Positions 17,188 through 25,369 of a stretch of 32,440 bases of DNA are shown piece after piece (position 1 is the stretch's first letter; each line of letters starts with the position of its first letter). Source of the DNA: an uncultured Oscillospiraceae bacterium (GTDB taxonomy: Bacteria > Bacillota > Clostridia > Oscillospirales > Oscillospiraceae); contig CAKTHW010000008.1 in NCBI GenBank assembly GCA_934565425.1, forward strand, positions 1 through 32,440, written 5' to 3'. A program made the translations under genes and the position numbers. The notes beneath the pieces were generated by a model that worked only from the letters and a program-made list of their open reading frames with translations, had not been told where the DNA came from and did no database searches.

Positions 17188-17484
17188 TCACCCCCGCAGG
17201 GTAGGCAGCTGCTTCAGCTCCTCCACCATTTTGGTGATGGTCCCGTTCCCCCCTAAGGAGTGGTAGGCGTTGTAGCTCTCCAGCACGTTCTCCATGGCGT
17301 AGATGGGGATGTAGCCCTTCTCCATGTAGTGGGAGTGATCTCGGATGATCTCCGCCCGGAGCAGGCATTTCATCCCGTCCTGGGTGGACTGATACCGCCG
17401 GTACATCCGCCAGATAGCCGCCCAGGTCCCGGTCAGGATGGGCACACAAAGAGCTGTGAGCACCTGTGACAGATTGACGATCAT
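17188..17484 (-). CDS. Small phage membrane protein, possibly holin-like
   Basis: 98 residues from an ATG with GGAGG 8 bases upstream. An N-terminal hydrophobic segment (about 5-25) is followed by a basic/helical domain with AEIIRDHSHYMEKGYIPIYA and YHSLGGNGTI. This AEIIRxHxHY ... GYIPIYA ... YxxLGGNG layout is recurrent in short proteins at the end of tail modules of Gram-positive siphophages. Those are often annotated as holins or tail-associated membrane proteins, but their role is not proven. No endolysin gene follows, so a lysis function here is doubtful. It is the last gene of the operon, ending at the terminator. Confidence 0.75.
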   Translation of the reverse strand: MIVNLSQVLTALCVPILTGTWAAIWRMYRRYQSTQDGMKCLLRAEIIRDHSHYMEKGYIPIYAMENVLESYNAYHSLGGNGTITKMVEELKQLPTLRG

Positions 17485-17497
17485 AGCCATCACCTCC

Positions 17498-19237
17498 CTA
17501 ACCAATGGGATAGGCCAGATTGATCCAAAAGGCGTTGGCCGACCCACGGGTGATCTGTAGACCGCCGCCGGCTGGGATACGCAGTCTGGCCGGATTGGTG
17601 GTGGGTGCTTTCCAGGAGGGCAAGGTCATGATGATGGCCTCTCCATTCTGAGGTGCTGGCACAACACCGCTGCTCAGCAGCGTCACCCAGCCGCTGACGG
17701 CACCTGTCAGCGTAATACCACCGTTTACGAAACACATCCCCAGCTTTTTCGTCACCGTCACCGTGCCGTCCGACACCACGCTGCCGGAAAAGCTGGTGTA
17801 ATTGCCCTTGCTGTAGTTGGCATCTGTGATGGTGTTGGCGTTGATGGACAGCTCATCGGTGGCCAGCTCCAGCAACGACTGCCCGAACAGCTTCAAGCTA
17901 CCCCTGGACAAGGTGATCTTGCTCTTGGTCGTCCCCCCGGCGGTGCTGAGCACCAGGCAATAGCTGTTATCCACCAGCTCCGTCTTCAGCCCGATGCTGG
18001 TGGCATCAATGACCGCCTGGATGTCGATGGCGTTGCCGCTCAGGATGGCGCCGATGAGCTGGGCGCCTGTGATGGTGCCCGTGGCGGTGATATTCTGGGC
18101 AAAGAGGCTGTCCGTGTCGATACGGCCCCCGTTGATCTTGGTCACCCCGTTCTCATCCTCCACCGTCAGCGCCCCCAGCTGCGCCACCTCCGCCGAAAGA
18201 CTCCGCAGCTTACCGCCCAGCACGCCGTCATTGCGCACCCCGGCCGCCCCGTTCTCCCCCTGTCCCAGCGCCGTCACATGGGTGGTCACGCCGCCGTCAT
18301 AGGTGTGGCTCAGGCTCATCACCGGCACCGAGCAGGTGGTGCCGTCATCCAGGGTCAGAGTGATGAGATCCCCTGCATCCAACCGCAGGTCGCCTAAAAA
18401 GGACAGCTCCGCCGGACGATAGGTCATCCCGCCGATGCTGCTCCACAGCCCATTCAGCCGCGCCTGGGTCATGAACGGGTTCTCGATGAGCGCCCCTGTC
18501 CCTTGGGCAGAGGCCGGAGATAAGGTCTGGGTGTTGCCGTTGGCGTCCACCACCGAGACGGAGAGCATGGAAAAGACGCTGTTGCTCTCCTGGATCTCAT
18601 CCATCCCCTCATAGCACTCCGCCCGGTGCAGGGTCACCCCGCTGGCGCTGTACCAGATGAAATCCAGCTTCCCCGCTCGGTCAATGACCGCATTGCATCC
18701 GCACAGTCCGGCGATCCAGCCCACCACCGTCCGTCGGGTGTACCCCGCCGCCAGGGACGCCATAGACACCCCCGCCAGCACGCTCTGATACCCACTGACC
18801 CGGGCAGACAACGCCACCCCCGCCTTGGCAGCCACATCGTTCAAAACCGCCCACGCCGTGGCCGAAGAACCGCTCAAACTAGGCTGATACAGCTCCGCCA
18901 GCGCCACCCCCATAGCGTCCACCGCCGTCACCGTGGTCTGTCCCCCGCGGGTCACCGCCTCCGTCACCGCAAAGGTCCCCAGCGGCAGCACCTCCGCCCC
19001 CGACTGGGCGGAGAGCACCAACGCGCCCTCCAAAAACCCGGTCTGCACCCCGGAAAACTGCATCTGTACCGTCTTGGCGCAGGTGTTCCCCACCGTCAGC
19101 AACGGCTGTTCCCCGTTGACACTGGCCGTGATGGTCAGCGTCAGCAGCGCCCCCGTCACCGCCGTCCCGTTCAGCGTCAGCGACAGCTCCTTCCGCTCCG
19201 CCCCACGCCAAAGGCTGTCCGTCAATCCTGTGTACAT
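17498..19237 (-). CDS. Phage tail-tip / minor structural protein
   Basis: 579 residues. The N-terminal part (about 1-330) is beta-rich and resembles the tail-hub (Tal-like) proteins that follow the distal tail protein. The middle has VTKINGGRIDTDSLFAQNITATGTITGAQLIG (about 360-395), the typical collagen-like/head-of-fibre transition used in side-tail and tip proteins. The C-terminal 150 residues are a beta-rich, Gly/Ser/Thr-rich receptor-binding-type region ending INLAYPIG. No peptidase or lysozyme motif is visible, so it looks purely structural. The GAGGTGAGGGG upstream fits the ATG at 19237. Confidence 0.8.
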   Translation of the reverse strand: MYTGLTDSLWRGAERKELSLTLNGTAVTGALLTLTITASVNGEQPLLTVGNTCAKTVQMQFSGVQTGFLEGALVLSAQSGAEVLPLGTFAVTEAVTRGGQTTVTAVDAMGVALAELYQPSLSGSSATAWAVLNDVAAKAGVALSARVSGYQSVLAGVSMASLAAGYTRRTVVGWIAGLCGCNAVIDRAGKLDFIWYSASGVTLHRAECYEGMDEIQESNSVFSMLSVSVVDANGNTQTLSPASAQGTGALIENPFMTQARLNGLWSSIGGMTYRPAELSFLGDLRLDAGDLITLTLDDGTTCSVPVMSLSHTYDGGVTTHVTALGQGENGAAGVRNDGVLGGKLRSLSAEVAQLGALTVEDENGVTKINGGRIDTDSLFAQNITATGTITGAQLIGAILSGNAIDIQAVIDATSIGLKTELVDNSYCLVLSTAGGTTKSKITLSRGSLKLFGQSLLELATDELSINANTITDANYSKGNYTSFSGSVVSDGTVTVTKKLGMCFVNGGITLTGAVSGWVTLLSSGVVPAPQNGEAIIMTLPSWKAPTTNPARLRIPAGGGLQITRGSANAFWINLAYPIG

Positions 19238-19246
19238 CCCCTCACC

Positions 19247-19630
19247 TCACTGTTCGATCCCAGTCACCGACACATCCCGCAGATACTGCCGTCCATCCGC
19301 CCAGGAATAGACCGTATAGGTGGGCGTGCCGAAATACATGGTCTTGGTCACGGTGACGCCCGTTGCGTCCGTAAATTTCACCGGCACAAAGGGGTGGTCT
19401 CCATCGGAGACCGCACTCTCGATGACCGCCACCTGGGCCGGTGTCAGGGGCGGCCACTTGATCTTGATGGTGGTCTTCACCGCCACCACCGTCCCCACCA
19501 TCTTCCCCGCCGCCGTCCGGCCGGTGTTGGCAGACCAGATCTTTTCCCTGGAGATCACCACCCCCTCCAACGCGGGGGTGGGCATTTTTTTGCTGTTGAT
19601 ATATAAGTCGCTGACGGTGATATTCGCCAT
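19247..19630 (-). CDS. Tail structural protein in the distal-tail (Dit) position
   Basis: 127 residues from an ATG (MANITVSDLYINS) with GGGAGGG 7 bases upstream; a second ATG two codons earlier is possible. The sequence is all-beta in character, with GRTAAGKMVGTVVAVKTTIKIKWPPLT and a C-terminal YLRDVSVTGIEQ. Its position between the tape measure gene and the tail-tip gene is that of the distal tail or tail adaptor protein. It is shorter than canonical Dit proteins (usually 200-300 residues), so it may be a minimal tail-tip connector. Confidence 0.75.
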   Translation of the reverse strand: MANITVSDLYINSKKMPTPALEGVVISREKIWSANTGRTAAGKMVGTVVAVKTTIKIKWPPLTPAQVAVIESAVSDGDHPFVPVKFTDATGVTVTKTMYFGTPTYTVYSWADGRQYLRDVSVTGIEQ

Positions 19631-19652
19631 ACGCATTCCCTCCCCAGATCAC

Positions 19653-21497
19653 TCAAATGGTGGCGCTGAGGGGATTGACCCCCGTCGCCCGCGCCTGTCG
19701 ATTGATGTAGTTGACCGTGCTGTTGGCGATGACCTTCCCATCCAGCACACACTGCACCACAATGGGACGTTCATTACTGACCTGCTGGGCCACACGCTCC
19801 GCCACCAGATCCAGCCACTCTGTGTTGTGCTCCAACGGCACGATGGCCTCTCGTCCCGCCTCGCCTACTACCGTGTTGCCGAACAGCGTCGCCCCATTGA
19901 CCACGCCGCCCCGAGCGGCAAATTGCAGCGTCGGCCACTTGGCACTGCCGAACAGCACCCGCGCCACCGTCTTCTTAAAGCTGCTCAACCCGGTGGTCAC
20001 CCAGGTCAGCTTCAGCCGGATGTTCTTCTTAAAGGAACCGATGAACCCGGCCAACGTCTTCCAGCCGCTCTTGACCAATCCGACCTTAGCACTCACCGAA
20101 GTCCGCGCACTGCTCACCCAAGCTGCCACGCTGCTCCAGCCGTTCTTCACCAGCCCCACCAGCTTGCTCACCGCACCGCCTGTGTGCTCGTTCACCCAGT
20201 CCTTCACCGTGCTCCAGGTCTTGCCCAGCCCGATGACCTTGCTCACCAGCCCGCCAGCTGCTTCCGACACCCAGGCCGCCACCGTCGTCCAGCCGTTCTT
20301 GACCAGCTCGATGGCCGCGTTGACCTTCCAATCTGTCTTGAAAAAGCCCTCCAGCTTGTCTGTCTTAGGCTGGATGCGATCCAAAATGTCACTCAGTGCG
20401 TCCATCGCCTTGGCCAGGTTGTCCATGAATTTGGGGCCGCCATCCTGAATGGCCCACTGAGCCAAGGGCAGCAGCACATTCTCATAGGCATCCGCCAGCC
20501 GGTCCTCCGCCACATCCGCCAGATTGCGGAAGCTCTCCAGCAAGCCGCCTAGGCTTTCCAGCGCCGGCCCGAAGTCCAGATTCTGCGCCCACTGTGCCGT
20601 ACTGTCCGCCAGACGCCCCACCCATTCCAGGGCGTCCTCCAGGATGCCATACACTGCGTTGACGATGCGCTCCCCGTTGCCGCAGCTCTCCCAGGCGATG
20701 CGGAACCGCTCCGCCAGTGTCCCAGCCACATCACAGACCTTGCTGACGATCTTCAAGACCGCCCCCACGATCTTCTCCCCAGCCTTGTTTTTCCAGATAC
20801 TCAACCAGGTGGAGCCAACGGACTTGACCAGCTTGCCGATCTTGCCCATGGCGTTCTGGAAGCTCTTCATCACCGTCTCCCCATGGGTTTTCCACGCCTT
20901 TCGGAAGGGCTTCCAAATATCCGCCAGCACCTTACGCACCTTCAGCGCCCACTGGGACACACCAATCTCCATCCCACGCAGGCCGCCCAGCCCGCCGGAG
21001 CCTTTCCCGCCGCCCCCGCCACCGGTACTCTTGTACCCGCCGCCGCTGGTACGGTTCTTCCGGTCGCTGAGCTTGTTGATCTGGTCAAAACTCATCAGAT
21101 CTCTCTGCGCCTTGGCCAGCGCCTTGGTGGCTTTCGCGGCCGATTTGGCGCTCTTGCCCGTCTTGCTCAAGGCGCTGGACGCCCTGTTCAACGAGCGCAC
21201 CGTCCCCGACAGCCGCAGGCCGAACAGGGTGCTCACAAAGGACGCCACCCCTTCCGCCAACGGCTGGAGCACCCGCAGCAGCCGGCTGAACAGATTCAGC
21301 CCCACGTTGGCCACCGGCACCATGGTGTTCCCCAGCTGCCGCAGCTGACCGGTGACCCGGCTCATGGCGTTGGACACATCATTCTGCACCCGTACCGTGT
21401 CGCTGCCCAGCTGACTCATCTTCCACCGGGTCTCCTCCAGCGCCTGGTTGAGCTGTTGGGTCTCCCGCAGGGTATCCTGATTATTTGCCACCGCCAT
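19653..21497 (-). CDS. Tail tape measure protein (short)
   Basis: 614 residues, which would set a tail of roughly 90 nm by the usual 0.15 nm per residue. An N-terminal helical region (1-60) leads to a hydrophobic helix region (about 65-100), a Lys/Ala-rich helix ending RDLMSFDQINKL (common in tape measures of this group), and a Gly/Ser-rich linker (about 145-175). Long helices follow, then four 25-26-residue repeats built on VKNGWxxVAAWVS ... SKVxGL (encoded at about 19990-20320). The C-terminus is a globular domain with GGVVNGATLFGNTVVGEAGREAIVPLE, the typical end of tape measure proteins. The ATG overlaps the frameshift gene by 17 bases; a GTG two codons later has better spacing to AAAGGAGG. 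Confidence 0.92.
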   Translation of the reverse strand: MAVANNQDTLRETQQLNQALEETRWKMSQLGSDTVRVQNDVSNAMSRVTGQLRQLGNTMVPVANVGLNLFSRLLRVLQPLAEGVASFVSTLFGLRLSGTVRSLNRASSALSKTGKSAKSAAKATKALAKAQRDLMSFDQINKLSDRKNRTSGGGYKSTGGGGGGKGSGGLGGLRGMEIGVSQWALKVRKVLADIWKPFRKAWKTHGETVMKSFQNAMGKIGKLVKSVGSTWLSIWKNKAGEKIVGAVLKIVSKVCDVAGTLAERFRIAWESCGNGERIVNAVYGILEDALEWVGRLADSTAQWAQNLDFGPALESLGGLLESFRNLADVAEDRLADAYENVLLPLAQWAIQDGGPKFMDNLAKAMDALSDILDRIQPKTDKLEGFFKTDWKVNAAIELVKNGWTTVAAWVSEAAGGLVSKVIGLGKTWSTVKDWVNEHTGGAVSKLVGLVKNGWSSVAAWVSSARTSVSAKVGLVKSGWKTLAGFIGSFKKNIRLKLTWVTTGLSSFKKTVARVLFGSAKWPTLQFAARGGVVNGATLFGNTVVGEAGREAIVPLEHNTEWLDLVAERVAQQVSNERPIVVQCVLDGKVIANSTVNYINRQARATGVNPLSATI

Positions 21498-21816
21498 TCC
21501 CTCCTTTCGCCGCCATCCGTTCCATCCGACGGCGGTATTCGTTCAATCTCATCTCATTCACCTCATCGGTCGTCCAGAAGGGGAATACCTCATAGATGGG
21601 CAGCTGCTTCTCCCCCGCCAGATGTCGACACAAGACTGCCGCCTGCCCCCAGGCGATGAGGGCTTGACTCTGAAACAGCCGCCGCTGCCGCTCCTGGTCT
21701 GCCTCCACCACGCCCAGCAGCTCTCCCCAGGTCCATTCTCCGCTCTCCAACGGGGACACGCCGCACCCCCAGGCCAGCGCTTCCAGTTCCTCCGTGGTCA
21801 GCCCAGTTTCTCCGCG
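21481..21816 (-). CDS. Frameshift extension of the tail assembly chaperone (GpT-like)
   Basis: This is the -1 frame relative to the chaperone gene, entered by slippage at 21816-21822. Read from there it gives RGETGLTTEELEALAWGCG and continues for 111 residues to the stop at 21481. There is no ribosome binding site at its first possible start (GTG at 21759), and the -1 frame is closed by a TAG about 40 bases upstream of the slip site. It can therefore only be expressed by frameshifting near that site. Content such as WTWGELLGVVEADQERQRRLFQSQALIAW is typical of the T part of GpG-GpGT tail chaperones. It precedes and slightly overlaps the tape measure gene, as usual. Confidence 0.85.
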   Translation of the reverse strand, partial: RGETGLTTEELEALAWGCGVSPLESGEWTWGELLGVVEADQERQRRLFQSQALIAWGQAAVLCRHLAGEKQLPIYEVFPFWTTDEVNEMRLNEYRRRMERMAAKGGNGGGK

Positions 21817-22235
21817 AAAGGGTTCTCCGCCTCCGGCACTTCTTCCGCCTCTTTCCCCTCCCTAATGTCCGCATAGGCGTCATTGACCGCCTTGGCCACA
21901 GATTCCTTCAACGTCTTAGCCTGCTCCACCGTCACCAGCCCAGAGCAGGCAGCAATGTCAAAGGCCAGCCCGCTGAACTGGATCTGACCGCAGTAGCCCT
22001 GATCCACCAGCAGGTCATAGAACCGTTCCCCATCGGTCACAGGGTTCTCGTTGCCCTCCCAGTTCAGCGCCTCTTCCAGCAGCGCCACCATCCGACGGCT
22101 GTCAGTGGCCGCCCCCAGCACCGTCTGAATGGTGTCCTCCTGGAACCGGTCTCTCAGGTTGTTCTGCCCCCGAATGGTCAGGCGCAGGCGATACTGACTG
22201 TCCCCCAGCCGGAGGGTGTGATATTTTCTGCTCAT
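21798..22235 (-). CDS. Tail assembly chaperone (GpG-like)
   Basis: 145 residues, MSRKYHTLRLGDSQYRLRLTIRGQNNLRDRF at the start, with an acidic helical C-terminus (REGKEAEEVPEAENPFAEKLG). It lies between the major tail protein and the tape measure gene, which is the invariant position of the tail chaperone. These proteins coat the tape measure during tail tube assembly and do not enter the virion. The last residues overlap the slippery heptamer that makes the longer GT-type product of about 251 residues. The upstream GGGAGCACAC ribosome binding site is modest. Confidence 0.85.
   Translation of the reverse strand: MSRKYHTLRLGDSQYRLRLTIRGQNNLRDRFQEDTIQTVLGAATDSRRMVALLEEALNWEGNENPVTDGERFYDLLVDQGYCGQIQFSGLAFDIAACSGLVTVEQAKTLKESVAKAVNDAYADIREGKEAEEVPEAENPFAEKLG
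21816..21822 (-). promoter_or_regulatory. Programmed -1 ribosomal frameshift slippery site (C CCT TTC)
   Basis: In the chaperone frame the minus strand reads AAC CCT TTC GCG, so C CCT TTC fits the X XXY YYZ rule in the correct phase, five codons before the stop. Both tRNAs can re-pair (CCT to CCC, TTC to TTT) after a -1 slip, which opens the downstream frame. It lies exactly where GpG-GpGT frameshifts occur in long-tailed phages. Confidence 0.8.
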
Positions 22236-22263
22236 ATGTGTGCTCCCTTCTGTATGTGCTGTA

Positions 22264-22294
22264 GGGAGAGGGAGCCTCTCAGGCTCCCCCTCCC
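22264..22294 (-). terminator. Intercistronic hairpin between major tail protein and chaperone genes
   Basis: GGGAGAGGGAGCCT (22264-22277) pairs with AGGCTCCCCCTCCC (22281-22294) with one mismatch and a 3-base loop. There is no U-run on the minus strand, so it is more likely a leaky attenuator or mRNA stability element than a full stop. Confidence 0.6.
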
Positions 22295-22316
22295 CCGTTC
22301 CTAATGCGCTCGTCCC

Positions 22317-22730
22317 TTAGGACGCAGTGGGATTGGTCACCGTCCAGTCGCTCTGCAAGCTCACGATGAGCTTGGCGATGACCAGCTCATCCACCTTGGC
22401 GCCGGACACATAGGTGTTCACGTAGCCGCTGGTGGCGAACTTGGTCCCGTCGGGAAATTCCACTTCCACATCCACCGCGTTACCGGCCGTCTGGAGCGCC
22501 TTGAGCTTCCGATAGTCGGAGTCGGCGGCGCTGTTGTCAAAGAGGTAGGTGACCTCAAAAGACTTGGTATCCTGAACGCCCGGTACGTTCTTCTTCATGG
22601 TGTCCTTGAGACAGGTGGCGTCCAGCTCGGAGGGCGTCCCACCGATGTCACCGATCTCCTGCACGTAATTCATCTCCACCTCATTGACCGTCACCTTCAT
22701 GCCAATGGAGGCAATGCCCTGTTTCGACAT
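22317..22730 (-). CDS. Phage major tail protein (tail tube)
   Basis: 137 residues, chosen at the second of two adjacent ATGs, with AAAGGA 7 bases upstream. The beta-rich sequence contains VTVNEVEMNYVQEIGDIGGTPSELDATCLKDTM and FEVTYLFDNSAADSDYRKL, a pattern of the short major tail proteins of Gram-positive siphophages; they polymerise into the tail tube. Its position after the tail terminator-like gene and before the chaperone fits. The C-terminus has no Ig-like extension. Confidence 0.88.
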   Translation of the reverse strand: MSKQGIASIGMKVTVNEVEMNYVQEIGDIGGTPSELDATCLKDTMKKNVPGVQDTKSFEVTYLFDNSAADSDYRKLKALQTAGNAVDVEVEFPDGTKFATSGYVNTYVSGAKVDELVIAKLIVSLQSDWTVTNPTAS

Positions 22731-22758
22731 CATATCATCCTTTCTTCCAACGATTTTG

Positions 22759-23148
22759 TTAATCCATCAAACGCATCCAGCGTTTATCCACCTTCCGACC
22801 ATACCGAAAGGTCTTGCGGCAGTACCCTGCCGGTTCCTCCGACCGCTCGTCCGGCCCGGCGTATTCCCGCAGAAAGCCCATCTCCAACAGCGTCCGGTTC
22901 ACCGCCTCGGACAGGGTGACCACCGTCCCCCGGTCAAAAGCCCACAGGTCGATCTGATAAGAGAGCTTGTCCACCACCGGACAGTCGGTAGACGTGTTGG
23001 TGTACTCGCTCACCGTCACCAGCACCCCGTCCTGGGTCGAGCGGGGATAACGCCCCCGGACGGTGTAGGCCACGGAGCACTCCATGTCCTCCAGCGCCTT
23101 GCGCACCTGAGCACGACCGTCCACCAAAGTCAGCGCCGCTTCGGTCAC
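22759..23148 (-). CDS. Phage tail terminator / tail completion protein
   Basis: 129 residues with a GTG start and GGAGG 9 bases upstream. Alpha/beta sequence: an N-terminal helix (VRKALEDMECSVAYTVRGRYP), then strands SQDGVLVTVSEYTN-like and KLSYQIDLWAFDRG, and a helix (LSEAVNRTLLEMGF). This resembles the fold of tail terminators (gpU/gp17-like, DUF3168-type), and it directly precedes the major tail protein gene. It is expected to cap the tail tube and join it to the head. The family call rests partly on position. Confidence 0.7.
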   Translation of the reverse strand: MTEAALTLVDGRAQVRKALEDMECSVAYTVRGRYPRSTQDGVLVTVSEYTNTSTDCPVVDKLSYQIDLWAFDRGTVVTLSEAVNRTLLEMGFLREYAGPDERSEEPAGYCRKTFRYGRKVDKRWMRLMD

Positions 23149-23162
23149 GGCACATCACCTCC

Positions 23163-23537
23163 TCATGTCAGCCGCTGGAGCTGGAACACCCGGTGGCAGG
23201 GCCAAGTTTGGATGGCACGCAGCTCATACACAGCCCCGTCGATGACCAGCCGGTCAAAGACCGCCGCCTCCAAGCTGCCATACACCACCCCTTCCAGGAT
23301 GCCGCCGATCCGCTCGCCGCCAGCGTCCACCCGGCCGCCGGAGGACAGATTGCCCCCCGACTGCCAGGTACGGACAGACTGCCAGCAGATGCCGTCCTCG
23401 TCGCCATCCGCCACCGTCACATCCGGATGCTCCATATCGTACACCGCCACAGCGTCCCCGTAGCGGTCGGTCCCCGCCTTCCTACGGTGGAGGGTGAACC
23501 CCTTCCGCCAGGCCACCGGCGTCCTGCGGCTCAGCAT
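23163..23537 (-). CDS. Phage head-tail joining (head closure) protein
   Basis: 124 residues from an ATG with GGAGGG just upstream, overlapping the end of the previous gene by 7 bases. It starts MLSRRTPVAWRKGFTLHRRKAGTDRYGD and shows small-barrel beta content (YGSLEAAVFDRLVIDGAVYELRAIQTW), like stopper/head-closure proteins of the gp16/HK97 gp10 type. It lies between the connector and the tail terminator, matching that role. A longer frame up to 23678 lies in the upstream gene and is not used. Confidence 0.72.
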   Translation of the reverse strand: MLSRRTPVAWRKGFTLHRRKAGTDRYGDAVAVYDMEHPDVTVADGDEDGICWQSVRTWQSGGNLSSGGRVDAGGERIGGILEGVVYGSLEAAVFDRLVIDGAVYELRAIQTWPCHRVFQLQRLT

Positions 23538-23887
23538 GACACCCTCCGATAGCGTGCCACGCTCTCCAGCACCTCCGCTTCCGCCTGCTTCAGCTGGCTG
23601 GGCGTCAGATAGCTGTCCGACTGGGTGACCTGCCCTTCCGTGTAGCTCCGGCTGGTATAGCACCCATCCTCCGACCACTTGTCCTGCTGATAATACAAAG
23701 CCGCCAGCTCCACTACCTTCCCGTGGAACCGCTCTTCCAAGCTATCCATATCCAGATAGAGCAGCAGCTTCCCTTCCGCGTCAGTCAGCTCATCCGCCAA
23801 CAGCGCCAGCTCCTCACTGTCCGGGTCGGTCAGGGATAATTTCCGCTGCAACCGCCCCAGCAGCGTTTCCAACAGCACTTCCGTCAT
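23531..23887 (-). CDS. Phage head-tail connector (adaptor) protein
   Basis: 118 residues, all helical in character: MTEVLLETLLGRLQRKLSL, a middle AALYYQQDKWSEDG, and a C-terminal helix LKQAEAEVLESVARYRRV. The length, helix pattern and position directly after the capsid gene match the gp15/gp6-like adaptors that bind the portal from below. The ribosome binding site is weak (GGCGGTGA). Confidence 0.75.
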   Translation of the reverse strand: MTEVLLETLLGRLQRKLSLTDPDSEELALLADELTDAEGKLLLYLDMDSLEERFHGKVVELAALYYQQDKWSEDGCYTSRSYTEGQVTQSDSYLTPSQLKQAEAEVLESVARYRRVSC

Positions 23888-23904
23888 CCCGTCACCGCCT
23901 TCGG

Positions 23905-24780
23905 TCAGGTACCGCTGCCGCCACCGGTGGTAGACGCAGTCTTGCTAGCGGTAGCCACCACCAGACCGGTGGGCTGCACCACCTTCGCGCCATACACGTG
24001 GAGCCCCTTCACGCCGTCGCAGAAGTTGTCCTCCACGCGATAGGCTTCCAGCTCCACCAGCTGTTCCGCATAGGAGCCAGCCGCAGCAGTGCCCGCCAGG
24101 ATCTTGTACTTGGCGCCGCTGGTGTTGGGCACGTTGTTGGACAGATGGATCTGGAAGCCAGCGGCCTCACCGACCAGACCACCCTGGAGCATAGCCTGAT
24201 TGAACCCAGTGCCGTTGCCCACAAACCGATCATCCTTCAGCAGCAGACCGTGGAACCAAGGGGGAACCACCACCCAGCGACCATACATAGGCGCATTGGC
24301 CTCGCTCAGCGCCACACCCATATCCACCAGCAGGTTGTAAGCAGTCTCGCTGGTGGGCACGATGGGGCTGTCATCGCCATACAGGACGTTGCCAGTGGCA
24401 GTGCCGGTGACCAGCAGGTTGGCCAGATATTTGTCGATGACGTCGTTCATGTTGTAGCTGGCGCGCACCATAGCAGCGTCCACCAGCTTGGGGTTGGACT
24501 GAGCGTTGTCAATGTCCTTGACGATAAAGTTGAAGTATTTTGCCTGGTCGATCTCCAGGGTCTGCTTGGTGCTGTCCAGCTCCTGAGGGGTGCCCAGGGC
24601 ACTGCCGGTGTAGTTGCTGATGGTGATGTCCCCCAGCAGGTTGATGTGGACAGTGTCGCCGTAGGCCTTGATGTCCCCCTCATAGTCCCGGTTCATCAGA
24701 TTTGCGTACACATGAACCTTGTCCATGTGCTCCAGCAGTCTTGCGGACCAGATTTCAGGGATAAAGTTGCTAAATGCCAT
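23905..24780 (-). CDS. Phage major capsid protein
   Basis: 291 residues. The start MAFSNFIPEIWSARLLEHMDKVHVYANLMNRDYEGDI is characteristic of a large HK97-fold (P22/phiCD-like) coat protein group in Firmicutes phages. Typical parts follow: GDTVHINLLGDITISNYTG (about 40-60), the long helix region with DQAKYFNFIVKDIDNAQ, RWVVVPPWFHGLLLKDDRF and a C-terminal VYGAKVVQPTGLVVATASK. It ends in a Thr/Ser/Gly tail. There is no N-terminal delta domain, consistent with the separate scaffold gene just upstream. AAGGAAGGAA supports the start. Confidence 0.92.
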   Translation of the reverse strand: MAFSNFIPEIWSARLLEHMDKVHVYANLMNRDYEGDIKAYGDTVHINLLGDITISNYTGSALGTPQELDSTKQTLEIDQAKYFNFIVKDIDNAQSNPKLVDAAMVRASYNMNDVIDKYLANLLVTGTATGNVLYGDDSPIVPTSETAYNLLVDMGVALSEANAPMYGRWVVVPPWFHGLLLKDDRFVGNGTGFNQAMLQGGLVGEAAGFQIHLSNNVPNTSGAKYKILAGTAAAGSYAEQLVELEAYRVEDNFCDGVKGLHVYGAKVVQPTGLVVATASKTASTTGGGSGT

Positions 24781-24823
24781 CTTGATTCCTTCCTTTCGTG
24801 TGTAAAATTATCTTCCAGCGACC

Positions 24824-25351
24824 TCAGCCGCCAGATTCCAACGCCTTCTGGATCGCCGTCCAGTTGGCGTTGATCTCCTGATGGGTCATGTTGCGCAGCT
24901 CCTGCCAGCTGTAGCCTCTGGCCGTCTCCGGCGCCTTGGGCGCGCCGGAACCACGCATCCGACTGGTCACCGCCTGGGCGATGGCCTCCTGGAACAGCAC
25001 CTCAAAGGTGTCCAGCCGCTGAGCGGATTCCTCCGCCGTCTCCCCCGCCAGCCACGGGGCGAAGGCAGCAGGCAGATTGCGCTTGCACAGCTCCTGCCCT
25101 ACCGCCACTTCCATCCGCTGCCGGGCAAAGGCGGCCTTCTCCGCCTCCAGCGCCTCCCGTTCCTCCGCCAGCCGACGGGCTTCCTCCGGTTCGGAAGGTT
25201 CTGCAACCTCCTCTTCCGGTGCCTCCTGCTCCGCCTCCCACGCAGCACGGGCCTCCGCCACCGCGGCGGCAATGCGTTCCTCCAGCTGTTCCTGGAGCTT
25301 GGGATTGGATGCCATCAGCTGTTCCAAATTTTCTCGGTCCTTTCTGGCCAT
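24824..25351 (-). CDS. Phage capsid scaffold protein (DUF4355-like)
   Basis: 175 residues. A highly charged coiled-coil region (about 15-90, rich in Glu/Ala/Arg) is followed by a short globular end with FEVLFQEAIAQAV and a C-terminal NWTAIQKALESGG. Length, composition and position between portal and capsid match the DUF4355 scaffold family, which guides capsid assembly and leaves the finished head. Confidence 0.88.
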   Translation of the reverse strand: MARKDRENLEQLMASNPKLQEQLEERIAAAVAEARAAWEAEQEAPEEEVAEPSEPEEARRLAEEREALEAEKAAFARQRMEVAVGQELCKRNLPAAFAPWLAGETAEESAQRLDTFEVLFQEAIAQAVTSRMRGSGAPKAPETARGYSWQELRNMTHQEINANWTAIQKALESGG

Positions 25352-25369
25352 ATCACACCTCCAAATACT

